From contig CM068384.1 in assembly GCA_034770075.1 (NCBI GenBank), forward strand, positions 40,087,182 through 40,151,181: a stretch of DNA of 64,000 bases, written 5' to 3'. The stretch's first letter is position 1, and each line of letters starts with the position of its first letter. Shown one piece after another: positions 1-11,391 of the stretch. This DNA comes from Aralia elata. Lineage: Eukaryota > Streptophyta > Magnoliopsida > Apiales > Araliaceae. The notes under the pieces are model-generated. The model was not told where the DNA came from and made no database searches. It saw only the letters and a list, made by a program, of their open reading frames with translations. Position numbers and translations under genes: made by a program.

Positions 1-222
1 ATTTATTCAAATAAATTATTTTATCATCTAATTTAATTATAAATTAAATTAGAATAGACACATCAAATTACATTCAAATAACAATTAACATAATTACACT
101 TAAATGAATTACTCCACAATAACTTTATCAATTATTTGTTTTTACTCAATAAATAAATTAACAAAAATATTTATTTAACTCAATAAATATTTTATTTATT
201 CATAAAAATTACATTCGTTACA
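1..222 (-). mobile_element. Chromovirus LTR, 5' end only (minus strand)
   Basis: On the minus strand this begins with TGTAACGAATG at 222, the same start as the complete chromovirus LTRs at 5042, 41783 and 47713, and continues with the same AT-rich U3 sequence until the window edge. The right boundary is sharp and abuts a copia reverse-transcriptase remnant, as expected for the outer edge of an insertion. No polypurine tract follows at 223, so this looks like the outside edge of the element and not its internal side. Confidence 0.8.
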
Positions 223-365
223 AAGCGGGTGATATGTAATCATAAGGAACAAGGTAAGGCTGGTGGCGAAAGGCTTAATTCTCAGGAGGAATGAATTTCG
301 ACTATGACGAGACCTTCACACTTGTTGGCAAGATTGGAAGTCATCAGAATGTTCCTAGCATACGT
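223..365 (+). pseudogene. Ty1/copia reverse transcriptase remnant
   Basis: Frames on the plus strand read RNKVRLVAKG (about 257-287), then NFDYDETFT, then ARLEVIRMFLAY (about 330-365). Together they are the conserved N-terminal block of plant Ty1/copia reverse transcriptase (usual pattern: RLVAKG, then a Q/E-rich stretch, DYDETF, PVARLEAIR, FLAYA). At least two frameshifts separate the blocks, so it is dead. It seems to be the target into which the LTR ending at 222 inserted. It is the only copia sequence I recognise in the window. Confidence 0.75.
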
Positions 366-1074
366 AAACAATCCCAAAATCCGGGTCACCTTGAACCCGG
401 GTTTGGTTCGTCACGATATTACATAAACAATACATATTCTTACAACATAAATGTAATCTTCTTATAATATTACAATACATCTTAATCGTACACATCATTC
501 TAAATCAGAGTATACAATACATCAGCTTGTAAATAATAGTACGATATTAAAATAATATAATATCCGCAACATAGACATCACTTTCTTGTTTAAATGTCTT
601 TCCTGCCAGTCATCTTCTTCTGACCATCCAGGTCCTTTTTCGCTAGCTGCAAAAAATCTGTTTTATGGCGTGGGTGAGCAACAATGTTGCTCGCAAGTTT
701 AACAGTTACACATAACACATAAATCATGTATCATGCATGTTTTACAATATTTTCCATGTATGACAATTATACATGTAAGCATATTAACACGTAAATCACA
801 TATCATCGTGTTTTTCATTGCAAAATATAAAGTTCAAATTGAATGGTTCATAGCACATTATGTTATAAATATAACATCGCAATAACATATAATAACATTT
901 TACACATAAGAGCAAGTTCCGAAAAACTTGCCTCAGTCTGTAGATCATCGCGTATATTATTCGCATCGAATATTTTGTTTTCTTCCTTCGATTGACAACC
1001 TAATTTAATGAAATAATATTCATCAATTAAGCACGTTAAATATTATGCTTAAATATTATTAATTATAACCATAA

Positions 1075-1630
1075 TACTCCTTATTTGTATATTAATATTA
1101 TAATTATATAATATTAATACAGTTAAAATAATCATCACTAACATATTAATATTATAATTAAATAATATTAATATACTTAAAATAATCCTCACTTATATAT
1201 TAATATTATAATTAAATAAATATTAATATAACTTAAAACAATCCTCACTTATATATTAATATTATAATTAAATAATATTAATATACTTAAAATGATCCTC
1301 ACTTATATATTAATATTATAATTAAATAATATTAATATACTTAAAATAATCATCACTTATATATTAATATTATAATTAAATAATATTAATATACTTAAAA
1401 TAATCCTCACTTATATATTAATATTATAATTAAATAATATTAATATACTTAAAATAATCCTCACCTTATATATTAAATATTATAATTAAATATATATTAA
1501 TATACTTAAAAATGATCATCATTTATATATTAATATTATAATTAAATAATATTAATATACTTAAAATAATCCTCACTTATATATTAATATTATAATTAAA
1601 TAATATTAATATACTTAAAATACTCTTCAA
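1075..1630. repeat. 54-bp AT-rich tandem repeat, about 10 copies
   Basis: A unit of about 54 bp repeats head to tail about ten times. Each unit holds a CCTCACTTATATATTAATAT segment followed by TATAATTAAATAATATTAAT and a TATACTTAAAAT segment. Copies differ by single substitutions and 1-3 bp indels (for example CCTCAC versus CATCAC). The array lies within the AT-rich, LTR-like stretch and has no coding capacity. Confidence 0.85.
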
Positions 1631-4316
1631 TTATATATTACTCCAAGCACTTAATATCATTACTTAGATACTTTTAAGTCTCAATGTTTTAGATATACAA
1701 TTTCTCCTAGGCATTTTATCGAGCATGTTGCATGCATTCATTAACAATTTACATGTTATGAACTACATATAAGCACATAACATCAATATTTATCCATCCT
1801 TATACACCGGATTCCACTATGATCCCCAACATGTAAATGTATGTCATCCACATGATAACATATATCATTTTCCAAAATTTTACTTCAAATAAAATTATAA
1901 AATCCATTTTTCACAATTTCTTTTTAACAAAACGTTGTTTTCGTTTTTAACGCAACTCCTTCGTTACATGACTCATGACTCTTTTTGTTCCTTCTTATAT
2001 TTAAATTAAACCTTACTCAGTGTACTACAACCTCATCTAGGCCTTAAAGTCAGACCCTTAACCATTTAAAACAGATTCTGAAATTTCATCAACTTAGTCT
2101 AGAAAAATTTCATTTTCTAGACAGCTTTAATAAATAATTTATTTCTAACATGATCCGTTCCATAAAATGGCTCAGTCTCAGGCGACCAGCTAGAAAACTT
2201 CAATATCTACAACTTTACAGTTTTAAGTTTCTTCAAATTCCAAACACACGAGGCTGCACCTCTCAAGGAATGACTAAATTAAAACTGTTTCGCGAGAAAA
2301 CTGGCTGACAGACCCTAGCTCGCTTAAACAGTCATAACTTCTTCGTTATTTACAATTTTTGGGTGATTCCAGTGGCCACGCGAAACTAACTTCCGTATAT
2401 CCAACTTTGTCCTACTAAAATATTTCCAATTCCCAACATATCAATACAGGAATCGCACGTAAGGGGCTGACCAAAATTCGTTGGACAGTTTTGCATGATA
2501 AACTAGATTGGTCATAACTCTTTGCTCCGAAGTCGGAATTAGTCCGTTCCAGAGTCTATGGAAAGCTTATTCAATGACTATAGCATACCAAAAGTCCAGA
2601 ATTTTTAGAGAAATATAGCTAGTCCTGAATTTTTTATTTTTGTGGCAGCAACTCACTAGATCATTTAATTTGAGAAAAATAACCTTCGCTTCTCTCCTTT
2701 CGATTTTCATATTTTGAGTTTTACACAACCAAATAAAATGATTTCAAGTTCTATGAATTCATAACTCATAATATTACAACATATTAAATCTATACAATTT
2801 TTCATCAATACCCACTATGCGGATCTAAGGATCAAAGAGGAAAGTGACGGTTTTAGAGTTTTAAGAAATTATTTCTCAAATCTAAGTTTTAATAACCCAT
2901 CAAACCTCTAGATCCAACCATGAATCAATTATAAATCATGTAGATCTATCATTATCCTAGTTCAATCACAACAACCCAACACTAAATCCTAAGTTAAATC
3001 ACAATAAAGTGGGTAAGTTTTGAGTTATACCTTGCGTTCTTCATTTTTTCTTTCTTTCCTTCCATGGATCTTCTTCCATGGTTTCTTCCTAAGCTTTCTT
3101 CTTCCTCCTTTTTCTCCATTATTGGTAGCCTTCTCCCTTTTCTTCTCTCTTTATTTTTCTAGCTATTTAGCTTAAAGAAAAGAAGTGAAAATGAATGAAA
3201 TGAAATTGCCAAGCATTGGTTAATCAACCAAGCTTCTCTCTCTTGCAATTATGCTTGCAATAACATTACATACATAATGTATATCTATTTCTTTTCTCCC
3301 ACCACTTAACCAAAGCTAGGTAACCAAAGGTGGTTAAATAAACTAGGGGACAAGGCATTAATTAAAGTAGATGGGACAAGACATTTGGGGCTACTTTGTA
3401 AGAGGTGAGAGGCTAGCTATAGCCCTCTCTTGGCCCCAAAATGGGCGGTTTCCTCCCCATGCTCCATTTCTCCACACTTTTGTTTTTATTATTCATTTAA
3501 TTTATATATAAGTATAACTTGCAATAATATTACATACACATATGTGTATCTATCTAATCCCTCCACCATTTAACTTAGTTGTAGTTAACTTTCTAACATT
3601 TACCTCAAGGTCAGAATTCAATCAACCTTAGTTAGTTATCAACTTATTCTCCTTCTCCCAACAATTAACCAAGGTATGGTTAATTCTCTACAAACATGTA
3701 ATCCCATGGTTACTTACTAATTCCATGTTGATCAATTATTCCCTTATAAGAATTAACCTAGAGTGAATTCACTAACTCCACCTTAGTTAAGTCTCATCTA
3801 TCATGTATACATACAATTATATATTTATATACATATTTTGCTAGCAACTAACCAATGCATGGTTAAAGCTTTAACTTAGTTACTACCTAGGGATACTCAA
3901 TTAAACCATCTATGGTTAATTCTCATCATCACATGCATTCATCTAGCATTTAACCAATGTTTGTTCAATGCCCTCTCTTGTTTACCAACTAGGATTATTC
4001 AATTAACCTTACATTGGTTAATTCTCTACAACCTTTCATTTCTCCAACACAAGCTACCAACCTAGCCCATCATAGCTCTCTTACACTACTTACACGCATC
4101 ACCAACTTGTCACTTTCATTCCCTTTTTGCTCCTACCAATGCAACTTTGGATAAAACAAAAGCAAAAGTCTACCCACTTGTTTTAATTAATTTTTTTTCC
4201 TTTTCTTTTAATAAGAATACTTGCACAATTATATATATGTATAAATATACTAATGCATATATATATATATAAATACACCAATACATACTCTTCTCTCTCT
4301 TTGTTATCTAAACCTT

Positions 4317-4906
4317 TCATTTATGGAAAGTTTCCAAACTTTCCATTTATGGAAAGTTTCTACCCTTCCATTTCTTTGGGCTTCTTTAACTCAAGGTTGG
4401 TTAAAATATGGTCAACCTAGTTTACTCATCCTTTGGCTAATTTGTTGGGTTACTCATAAAATCCTAACACATTAAATCCTTACTCATAGCTTGGGCTTAT
4501 AATAAATCCCTCTTGGACTATCAATTATCATACATTTGGGCTTATATTTAAATTACCCACTTCACATATAGGCAATCCCATATTGGGCTACCATAATTAA
4601 TCCTCTTATTCAAATTCCCTACATTAATCACACTAGTTAATTACCTAATGATGATCACCCTTCTCGTTTGCCAATCAAGGCCAACATTCAAGCTATGTTA
4701 ATTCATAACATAGTTTTATCTTATTTCTCATTAATTAACCTAATTAATTACTCATCTAGGCTTGGATCATTACCATCCTACCCTTCATCCTACACTTTTT
4801 ATTTATGGAAGGTCCCTAACCTCTTCTTATTAGTGGACGTCTATACACCACAACTTTCCTTTTATAGAGAATTCTCAAACTTTCCATTTATGGAAAGTTT
4901 CTCCTC
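4317..4906. repeat. Dispersed palindrome AAACTTTCCAT/ATGGAAAGTTT
   Basis: The inverted repeat AAACTTTCCAT-TT-ATGGAAAGTTT occurs complete near 4336-4361 and again near 4877-4900. Half-sites lie nearby (TTTATGGAAAGTTTCC at 4320, ATTTATGGAAGGT at 4800). Each complete copy can form an 11-bp hairpin. The same region has many degenerate ACCAA...GGTTAA motifs. No function is recognised. Confidence 0.6.
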
Positions 4907-5041
4907 TCGTATTTTTGAATAGTAAATACGCTCTTATACTCCATATAAACGCTATTCGGGAATGTGAAAATTCGAAAAGAACGAAGAAGCGTTTCTCGCA
5001 TGAATATTGTTTCCCGCATTATTTTCAAAGAAAATATTTTT

Positions 5042-7811
5042 TGTAACGAATGCAATTTTGTGATTGAATAAAAATATTTATTGCATTATATAAATATTTT
5101 TAATAATTTATTGAGCTGAATAAATAATTTATTAAGTTTTGTGGAATGAGTATATGTTGAGTTTACTAATGTTAAACGTTATTTGAATGTGATTTCTTAT
5201 GTTTATTCTAATTTAATTTAATAATTAAATTAGATGATGAAAAGATTTATTTGAATAAATGATTTATTTGAATAATGTAATTCATTTGGTATTATTGTTA
5301 TTGGTTAAATAAATTTATTATTTAAGTTTGTAAGGTTTAATTAAATTTATTTAATAATAAGTTCAATTAAATTAGAAGTGTGATATTTTAAACTATATGT
5401 TATGATGATTTATTAAAATAAATGAGAAAGTGTTTAATTCAGTTTTACCAAACAAGGCCCTATGATCTTTGTTTGGAAATAATGGGTTATTTAATTTGTG
5501 TTTTACCAAACAAGGTCTTATGACTTTTAGTTAGAATAATGGATTATTTTATTTAGTATTTGCCAAACAAGCCTTAGAGGCTTTTGAATTTTTTTAACTG
5601 ATAGATATTATATCATACGTTATTATTATATTAAGTATCAGTTTTTATTTTATTTTTATTTCATCAGTTTTATTTTTAAAAGAACGTCAGTTAAAAAAGA
5701 AAGAAAGAAAAACAAAGAAGAAGAAACACAGAGCTTGAGAGAAAGAAAAGAACTCTGTGAATTTGGGAGTTGAGAGAAAAGAGACAAATTGTGTGAGAAG
5801 CTTGGTGATTGGAGTAAGAATTCAAGCAAGGAAGTTTAATCAAATTTTCTTACATCAATTGAGGGTATAATTCTTTTTTCCTCCTGGTTTTATTCTACTG
5901 TATATAATTTTAGTTACTGTATGTGAATTCAATTGCTAGAATATATGAATTATTTGATTATAGTTGTTGTAATTGGTAGTAATCATGTGTTAGATGATTA
6001 TATGTTGATTAATAATCAATTTAGAGGTGTTAATTCATGAAAACATGATTTAGAATGAAGTCTTTGTTTTTATAGAGTCTTATTTCATGTATGGCATATA
6101 TATATGATAATTGATGTTCAATTAGATTATTAATTGGTAAATTGACTTTTGATTGTGTTAATACAATGAAAAATGAAAAGAATGTAATTTGAATGGATTT
6201 AAATGATTGAAAGATGAGTTTACAGTGGTTGATTTTATTAAAATAGTTAGAACATGAATATTTGGCCTAAGTTTTCACTGGTTCGCGACCTGTAGAAGGT
6301 GTCAGTCGCATCTACCGCCCCAGCGGTAGAAATGAACTAGGATTATCGCCCCGGCGGCAAAATTTCATTAGATTCTTCGCCCCGACGACGATTTTGTTAA
6401 GTTTTTTCGCGCCCCGGCGAGAATCGCTGCTGTAAAAAAAAATTATTATTATTATTATTTTGTTTTCTTTTCTTGGAAGTTATGATGCATAATTAAACTT
6501 ATATTAATGTATTAAATGACTAAAGAATTTCCAAGATGGTTGCTAACTAGTACTTGTTGACTATGGTATGCTAAATGAGATGTTATGATAAAAGAGCAAG
6601 CTTAGAATGCTTTTAATCTTGTGACTAATTATATTACCATTTTACAATTAAATGTTTAGGTTGTTTAAGAATCGTGAATTACTTAAATTTGTAATCTACG
6701 CTTGAGGCAAGTTTTCCTATCTCAAACCTGTTATTTCATTTAAAGCGAGTTTAATATCATTGAGCAAGTTCTTTATCTCAATTCAATACTTTTACGTTGA
6801 GCAAGTTGTTCTTTCCTTTTAACTTGTTAATTTATTCAAAACAAGTTTATTTATATTGAGCAAGCTTATGGACCTTAGCTTATTGATATTCAAGCAAGGT
6901 TACTATCATGTTACGTACTTAAGATTTATTCCAATCATTGTTTATTATTCAAATTTCGAGTATAGTTTCTACTGAACGAACTCTATTGATGAATTAGACT
7001 AGCAAACCCTTATTGATTCAGCTAGTCCTTAGTTGATGAGCGATTTCAAAGACTTAGAATATTTTCTATACTTTCCAAGCCAAGTTCCTTTTGGTACAGA
7101 TTCAGACGATAAACTGAGATGAACAACCCTAATATAGGGGATTACTTACGCGACAACGTTAAAATGTTTGTGCACAATACATTGTACAAAGGGCTGATCC
7201 CCCTGAGTACGAGATGTTGGTCCATAGTCTATATGACTGTTAAAGGTTACGGTAGAGATACTTGTTAACCTAGGACATAGTTCGAGGTCTTGTGACCCTC
7301 AGATATAATTTCTAAATCTTGAAATCTATTTTTCCTTGAACCGAGCATTTAAACGAGCTTTTTGACTTTAATCATTTATTAACTGAGATTCAGAAAACTA
7401 TTGTTCCTCAGTTGAAATCCATTTCATTTAAATATTATTGTTATCGTACTTGTGAGCAATTGTTTGCTCACTCTTGCACTAAAACATTGCAGCTAAGTCA
7501 GAAAAGCAGGACGAGCCGTCCACGAGCAAAGGCAAAGGCAAGATGCATAAATAGCTAAAGACCTGCTATTTACTTGATGTTTGATTGTAATAAGACTTAT
7601 TTAAATTATGTTTTATTCCGTATTTGATGTATTAAGGTTAAGATAACCTGGGATTTGATTGTTTAACAGTTTGGTGATGTAACCCATTTTGGGTAGATGG
7701 TTTCTTTAAGTTTATTTAATTGTTCTTATTTATGGGTAGTTAAATGTGAATGTATGAGATAGTGAGCACCAAATTTGTGGGAATTAAGTACCTGGATTTG
7801 GGGGTGTCACA
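5042..7811 (+). mobile_element. Element A 5' LTR (Tekay-like chromovirus)
   Basis: This complete LTR starts TGTAACGAATGC at 5042 and ends GGGGGTGTCACA at 7811, the same termini as the solo LTR at 41783-44615 and the B LTR at 47713-50562. It is followed at once by a tRNA-iMet-type PBS, so it is a 5' LTR. It holds GC-rich palindromes at 6311-6430, the GAGCAAG-rich block near 6700-6900, and a purine-rich GAGAGAAAG segment near 5700-5790 that probably lies near the RNA start. The 5 bp before it are ATTTT. The 3' LTR is not in the window. Confidence 0.93.
6311..6430. repeat. GC-rich palindrome cluster in LTR A
   Basis: The first unit, 6311-6330, is a perfect inverted repeat TCTACCGC-CCCA-GCGGTAGA. 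It is followed by degenerate units near 6346 (TCGCCCCGGCGGC), 6377 (TTCGCCCCGACGA) and 6408 (CGCGCCCCGGCGAGAA). The equivalent place in the other LTRs carries CTCGCC-CC-GGCGAG units. They stand out against strongly AT-rich surroundings. Confidence 0.8.
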
Positions 7812-7814
7812 AGT

Positions 7815-7826
7815 TAGTATCAGAGC
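7815..7826 (+). other. Primer-binding site, tRNA-iMet type (element A)
   Basis: TAGTATCAGAGC lies 3 bp after the LTR and differs by one base from TGGTATCAGAGC, the standard plant PBS complementary to initiator tRNA-Met. Elements B and C have the unmutated form at the same place. Confidence 0.85.
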
Positions 7827-8049
7827 TGTAGGTTATGAACCTTTAGGTGGGGAAAACCTTAGGGTAGTAGCCTTTTAGAAGATAGAGAATATAGTGGTGA
7901 TAAACTCTTATCGAGTTCTAAGGAATGAATTACGGAAATTCATAAAAGACAATAAAACGATTATGTGCTATGTGCTTATTTGATAAGAAACTTTTGTGCT
8001 CAAGAGTATTATCGATTAGTAATTAAAACTTAAAAATTTTGTTGTCAGG

Positions 8050-8562
8050 ATGACTGATAGAGGAGAGCCCAGCCAGACCAGGGAGGAGGAGCCCCGAGAT
8101 ATTCACGTAGTCAGTGAGCAGCTAGTGCAGAGGGAGCCATCCCCATTGATTACAGTTACAGGCCACGAGTATGAGCCTGAGACTGATCCTGAGGAGGACC
8201 CTGAGGAGGATCCTAAGGAGGAGGAGGAGGAGGACCCTGAAGAGATACCACTATCTACTTTGGGTGTTCAGATGTATGAGCAGGTGTATGATCGCAACAT
8301 AGAGTTGCAGGACAGAGTGGAGGAGTTAGAGGGGCAGCTGGCTGAGCGACAGACTGCTTTGGAGCAGAAGAAAAGTGAGATTGAGGAGCTAGACATACGT
8401 CTTGGTGACGTGGAGTGGAAGCTGGTTCATGTAGAGAGTGAAAAGGAGGAGTTAGTGGAACAAGCTGCGGAACGTCAAGCCACTTTAGAGCAGAAGGATG
8501 CTGAGATTCAAGACCTTTCATCACGTCTTGCAGAGGCTAGCACAGTCTGAGTATCGACGTGG
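8050..8562 (+). pseudogene. Element A pre-gag acidic/coiled-coil ORF, truncated
   Basis: This is the same protein family as the intact 269-residue ORF of element C at 54758-55567. It opens with MTDRGEPSQ, has an acidic run of Asp/Glu/Pro (residues about 45-72), then a long heptad-patterned Glu/Leu/Gln-rich helix predicted to form a coiled coil. The match to its relatives ends near 8562, in the middle of the helix, where the Athila-like LTR begins. The listed stop near 8550 comes from a local frameshift (LAEAST instead of LAEAEQRLAQ). It lies 224 bp after the PBS and would have preceded gag, which is absent here. Function unknown; see element C. Confidence 0.85.
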
Positions 8563-9096
8563 ACCTTTCATCTCTTTCTCCCAAACTAGGGTTAGCAAAA
8601 AGTAGCAAGATCTCCAATTGATTACCAATTAAGATTGAGTCTCTTAATTCGTAGATAAATAAAAACTCCTAAAAACTAGCTATTTACTGCGCCTACTAAT
8701 CGTCCAAAACCAAATGGAAGAAATAAGTTTGATTACAACTCAAATTCTAATCCAAAACTGCAAAGTCAAACTTCTGCTCCTGGTCAACTGTCGACCTAGC
8801 GCGGCCGCGCTAGGTCCCAGCACAAATCTGATGCGCTCGCACAGTCCTTTAGCATAGCCCCAATCTGGGAACCAGCGCGCGCACACTGCTTTCCTTCACA
8901 TTATCGGCGCGGTCACGCAGCTCTTTAGTACTTCTGACTTTGGTTCCTTCAGTACTCAATTTCCATCAACTTCGGTTCCAAGTGCAAAATTACCTACACC
9001 AACACGAAAACACATGAAAAGTAACTAAAACTCAAGGATTTAAACAATAATGCAGTCAATTGGTATCCAATTAATAGGTATGAAACATACTCATCA
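8563..9096 (-). mobile_element. Element E 3' LTR, truncated
   Basis: It matches the U3 part of the right-hand LTR (about 14346-14845) closely. It begins (minus strand) with TGATGAGTATG at 9096 and is preceded by a PPT. The remaining 780 bp or so of R/U5 are missing; the copy breaks into element A's coiled-coil ORF at about 8562. It carries a segment of about 31 bp absent from the other LTR, including a perfect 24-bp palindrome at 8793-8816. Confidence 0.88.
8793..8816. repeat. Perfect 24-bp GC palindrome in E 3' LTR
   Basis: The half-site GACCTAGCGCGG is followed directly by its reverse complement, giving a perfect self-complementary 24-mer with a GCGGCCGC core. The other LTR of the element has only CTAGCGCGCCCGCGC at this place. 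Confidence 0.9.
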
Positions 9097-9111
9097 AATA
9101 CCCCCAAACTT
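9097..9111 (-). other. Polypurine tract of element E
   Basis: On the minus strand this reads AAGTTTGGGGGTATT and abuts the LTR start TGATGAGTA, the normal position for priming plus-strand DNA synthesis. A second, internal copy of the motif lies at about 9787-9804. Confidence 0.85.
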
Positions 9112-10326
9112 AAACTATTGCGTGTCCCCAAGCAATGCAACACAATGCAAAATAACAAAACACAATGAATGCAAACTAAAAACTATCAATCCTATGAATC
9201 CAACCAACAGGTAGGTAGCAAATCATTCCAAGCCTCAAAGATATCAACAAAAAAACTCAATAGCAAATCAAATCAATATAGACTACTGATCCCAACCAAT
9301 CAAATAAATCAAACCTGTCATCACCCAAGTTTTGTGTGTGTGTGATCCTTAACCATCAAACCCAACTACAATTCAAGTTTAGTTACATAAACAAATTTTT
9401 AACAAGAATATGTCAAGTCTCATTCAATATCAGTAACAATGACAAATCCAGTTAAAATCGAGCAAACGCGAAGTATAAAGGCAAACTGAGGTTTATTTCT
9501 ACTCTAATCCTACCACGAGTACGTTTTTAACGCTCCATCTCGTGTTTATGCCTTACAGTGCAATGCCAGACTCTATTAGGCTTTTCAAAGTCACCCATGT
9601 AGCGAGTTCTCAATCAATGACTCCCAAACCAGACGGTTTTAGGGCACTAGGTGTTGAGACACCCCTAAGGATCTAATTACCCGAATGACAAAGGCCACAG
9701 AGTACAACTATTCAAAGCATTTATTCATATACTTTTTTTTTTCAGTTTTTTTATATTTTTTTTTGCTAAATTGAATACTACCTCATAGATACCCCCAAAC
9801 TTAAGCTTTTACACAACTCTCACCTTCATCGCCAAGTCACTGATTTCTTTCTTTTACTTCCAAGAATATCCCAAATTAGAAAAATGATTATATAACCCTT
9901 GAACTAAAGCTGAGTAAAACAGTCAATGTAGGTGCTAACCGGTAACCGAAGTTTTAGACAGGCATAACTATCCTCATGATCAGAACTATGACTCCATATG
10001 AACTATCAATGCTATTTAGGTTAACAAATAATCACAACTTCATCATTGGCCTGGTCAATAGCATACTACTCATCAATTGGATTCATGCAATCCTAATTAA
10101 ATGCAAACACATATTAACTACATGCACACAACTACTAACAAAGCAAAAACTAACAGATATAACTAAACCCCCCCTAAACTCATGATAAACAATGCCCTCA
10201 TTGGAAAATTAAAGCACATGGGGAAAGAAGGAAACTCCCCTAAGTAGCAGCATCATCATCTCCCGCACTAGGTTCGGGAGGAATATCAGGTGGTTGGTAT
10301 GAACTGGTAGAACCAAAGATTGGAAA
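9112..10326 (-). other. Element E 3' untranslated region
   Basis: About 1.2 kb lie between the env-like ORF and the PPT with no convincing gene. It includes a T-rich stretch (9730-9770) and an internal PPT-like CTTAAGTTTGGGGGTATC (minus strand, about 9804-9787). A 69-residue plus-strand frame at 9976-10185 has no recognisable features and is treated as chance. Confidence 0.6.
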
Positions 10327-11391
10327 CTAAACCTGCACACCCAACTGACCGAAAGCCTGAGTCAATGCTCCAGAAAAGATAGTAGAATAAGTTCGGAAGT
10401 TGGCATGTAAAGAGTCCATCCTCCGCTGGAGACGACGCATATACCTTTCCTGATGGGCATACATAGTAGTCGTCACTGGTACTAAAGCCGCCGCTTCTTC
10501 TTCATCTTGCTCCTCATCCCCCAAAAGAAATCCAAGCTCTCTAGGATGAGACTCGCCACCATCCCATACTACGTATCGCTTGATGTGATTATGATCTATA
10601 TCCATCATTGGTAACAATAAAGTCTTGTTATCCCACGAAACCCCAACCGCAAGACAAAGACGACTAACAATCGAGGCATGTAGGATTCCTCTAGAGGTAC
10701 TCCCTCGCATAGATCGCAGCATGGATGAGTAAATGAGGGCTCCCACATCAAACATTTTTCCCTTGAGAATCCCAAATAACAGTATATCTCTCTCTTTTGT
10801 AACATCATTCTGATGCATCGTAGGAAGCATACTCTCACATATGAAGCCATACCACGCCTTGGCATAGCGATTTAGAGCAGTGTGTGGGAAGTGAAGTTTC
10901 TGGGTAGTTCCGACCTTGCTAGTCCACTGTGTACCGGGCTTGCACATCATAGAAACGAGCATATCCAAATCAATATCAGAACTCTGGTAGGCCAACCAGT
11001 CGGAACCATCTTCACGGAATGTTGGCATTCGATACAAATTATTGATGGCTTTCTTATCATATCTCACTTCCATGCCCCGCACATAAGATATTTTGTTCTG
11101 TGTTTCACGAGCTTTAGCATAAAATTCACGAACAATCGCCATCGGTGCAGGCATAGGTGAATCAACGAATAGTGCCCAACCATGCTCTATAATCTGTCTC
11201 TTTATCATCCCATCGTCATCACTAGGCTTCAATCCTCTTTCCACAACAAAATTCTTTCCAAGCCAAACATCCAAATAATTGTGTTGAGCGGAAAGATTCA
11301 CGAACCTATGCGTGTCCAACATATCCCTAGCCTCAATTTCCTCATCACTACTACTCGATGAGGACACCACACGAGCTCTATTGGATGCCAT
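10327..11391 (-). CDS. Athila env-like ORF (putative plant transposon protein domain)
   Basis: This 354-residue ORF is intact from ATG to stop. The N-terminus is a Ser/Asp/Glu-rich tail. The core (about residues 30-270) matches the pattern of the plant retroelement domain I know as putative plant transposon protein (Transposase_32 type), found in the env-like ORF of Athila-lineage elements. Landmarks are IIEHGWALF, VREFYAKA, VRGMEVRYDKKAINNLYRMP, CKPGTQW and HTALNRYAKAWYGFI. The C-terminus has an acidic Glu-rich run (about residues 293-302) and a helical tail (QERYMRRLQRRMDSLHANF). I see no signal peptide or membrane segment, so an envelope role is only positional. It lies between the lost pol and the 3' LTR in the element's own sense. 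It is the only long intact frame in E. Its biochemical function is unknown. Confidence 0.8.
   Translation of the reverse strand: MASNRARVVSSSSSSDEEIEARDMLDTHRFVNLSAQHNYLDVWLGKNFVVERGLKPSDDDGMIKRQIIEHGWALFVDSPMPAPMAIVREFYAKARETQNKISYVRGMEVRYDKKAINNLYRMPTFREDGSDWLAYQSSDIDLDMLVSMMCKPGTQWTSKVGTTQKLHFPHTALNRYAKAWYGFICESMLPTMHQNDVTKERDILLFGILKGKMFDVGALIYSSMLRSMRGSTSRGILHASIVSRLCLAVGVSWDNKTLLLPMMDIDHNHIKRYVVWDGGESHPRELGFLLGDEEQDEEEAAALVPVTTTMYAHQERYMRRLQRRMDSLHANFRTYSTIFSGALTQAFGQLGVQV

Larger units (their letters stand above)
366..5020 (-). repeat. AT-rich non-coding stretch, probably a degraded LTR in minus orientation
   Basis: No coding potential is recognised over about 4.6 kb. Read on the minus strand, several features recall a long LTR: a purine-rich GAGAGAAGAAAAGGGAG-type leader near 3170-3040, an intron-like GTATAA near 3030, and a cluster near 590-700 resembling the GAGCAA...TTGCTCAC block of the chromovirus LTRs. 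The stretch may begin (minus strand) with TGCGGGAAACAA at 5020 and end near the CCGGGT repeats at 375-405. No partner LTR, PBS or PPT is visible, so the family is not assigned. The 54-bp tandem array and palindromic motifs are listed separately. Confidence 0.35.

Noticed and set aside
4668..4922. 84-residue plus-strand ORF
   Set aside because: AT-rich composition, no domain, and it overlaps palindromic repeats; probably chance.
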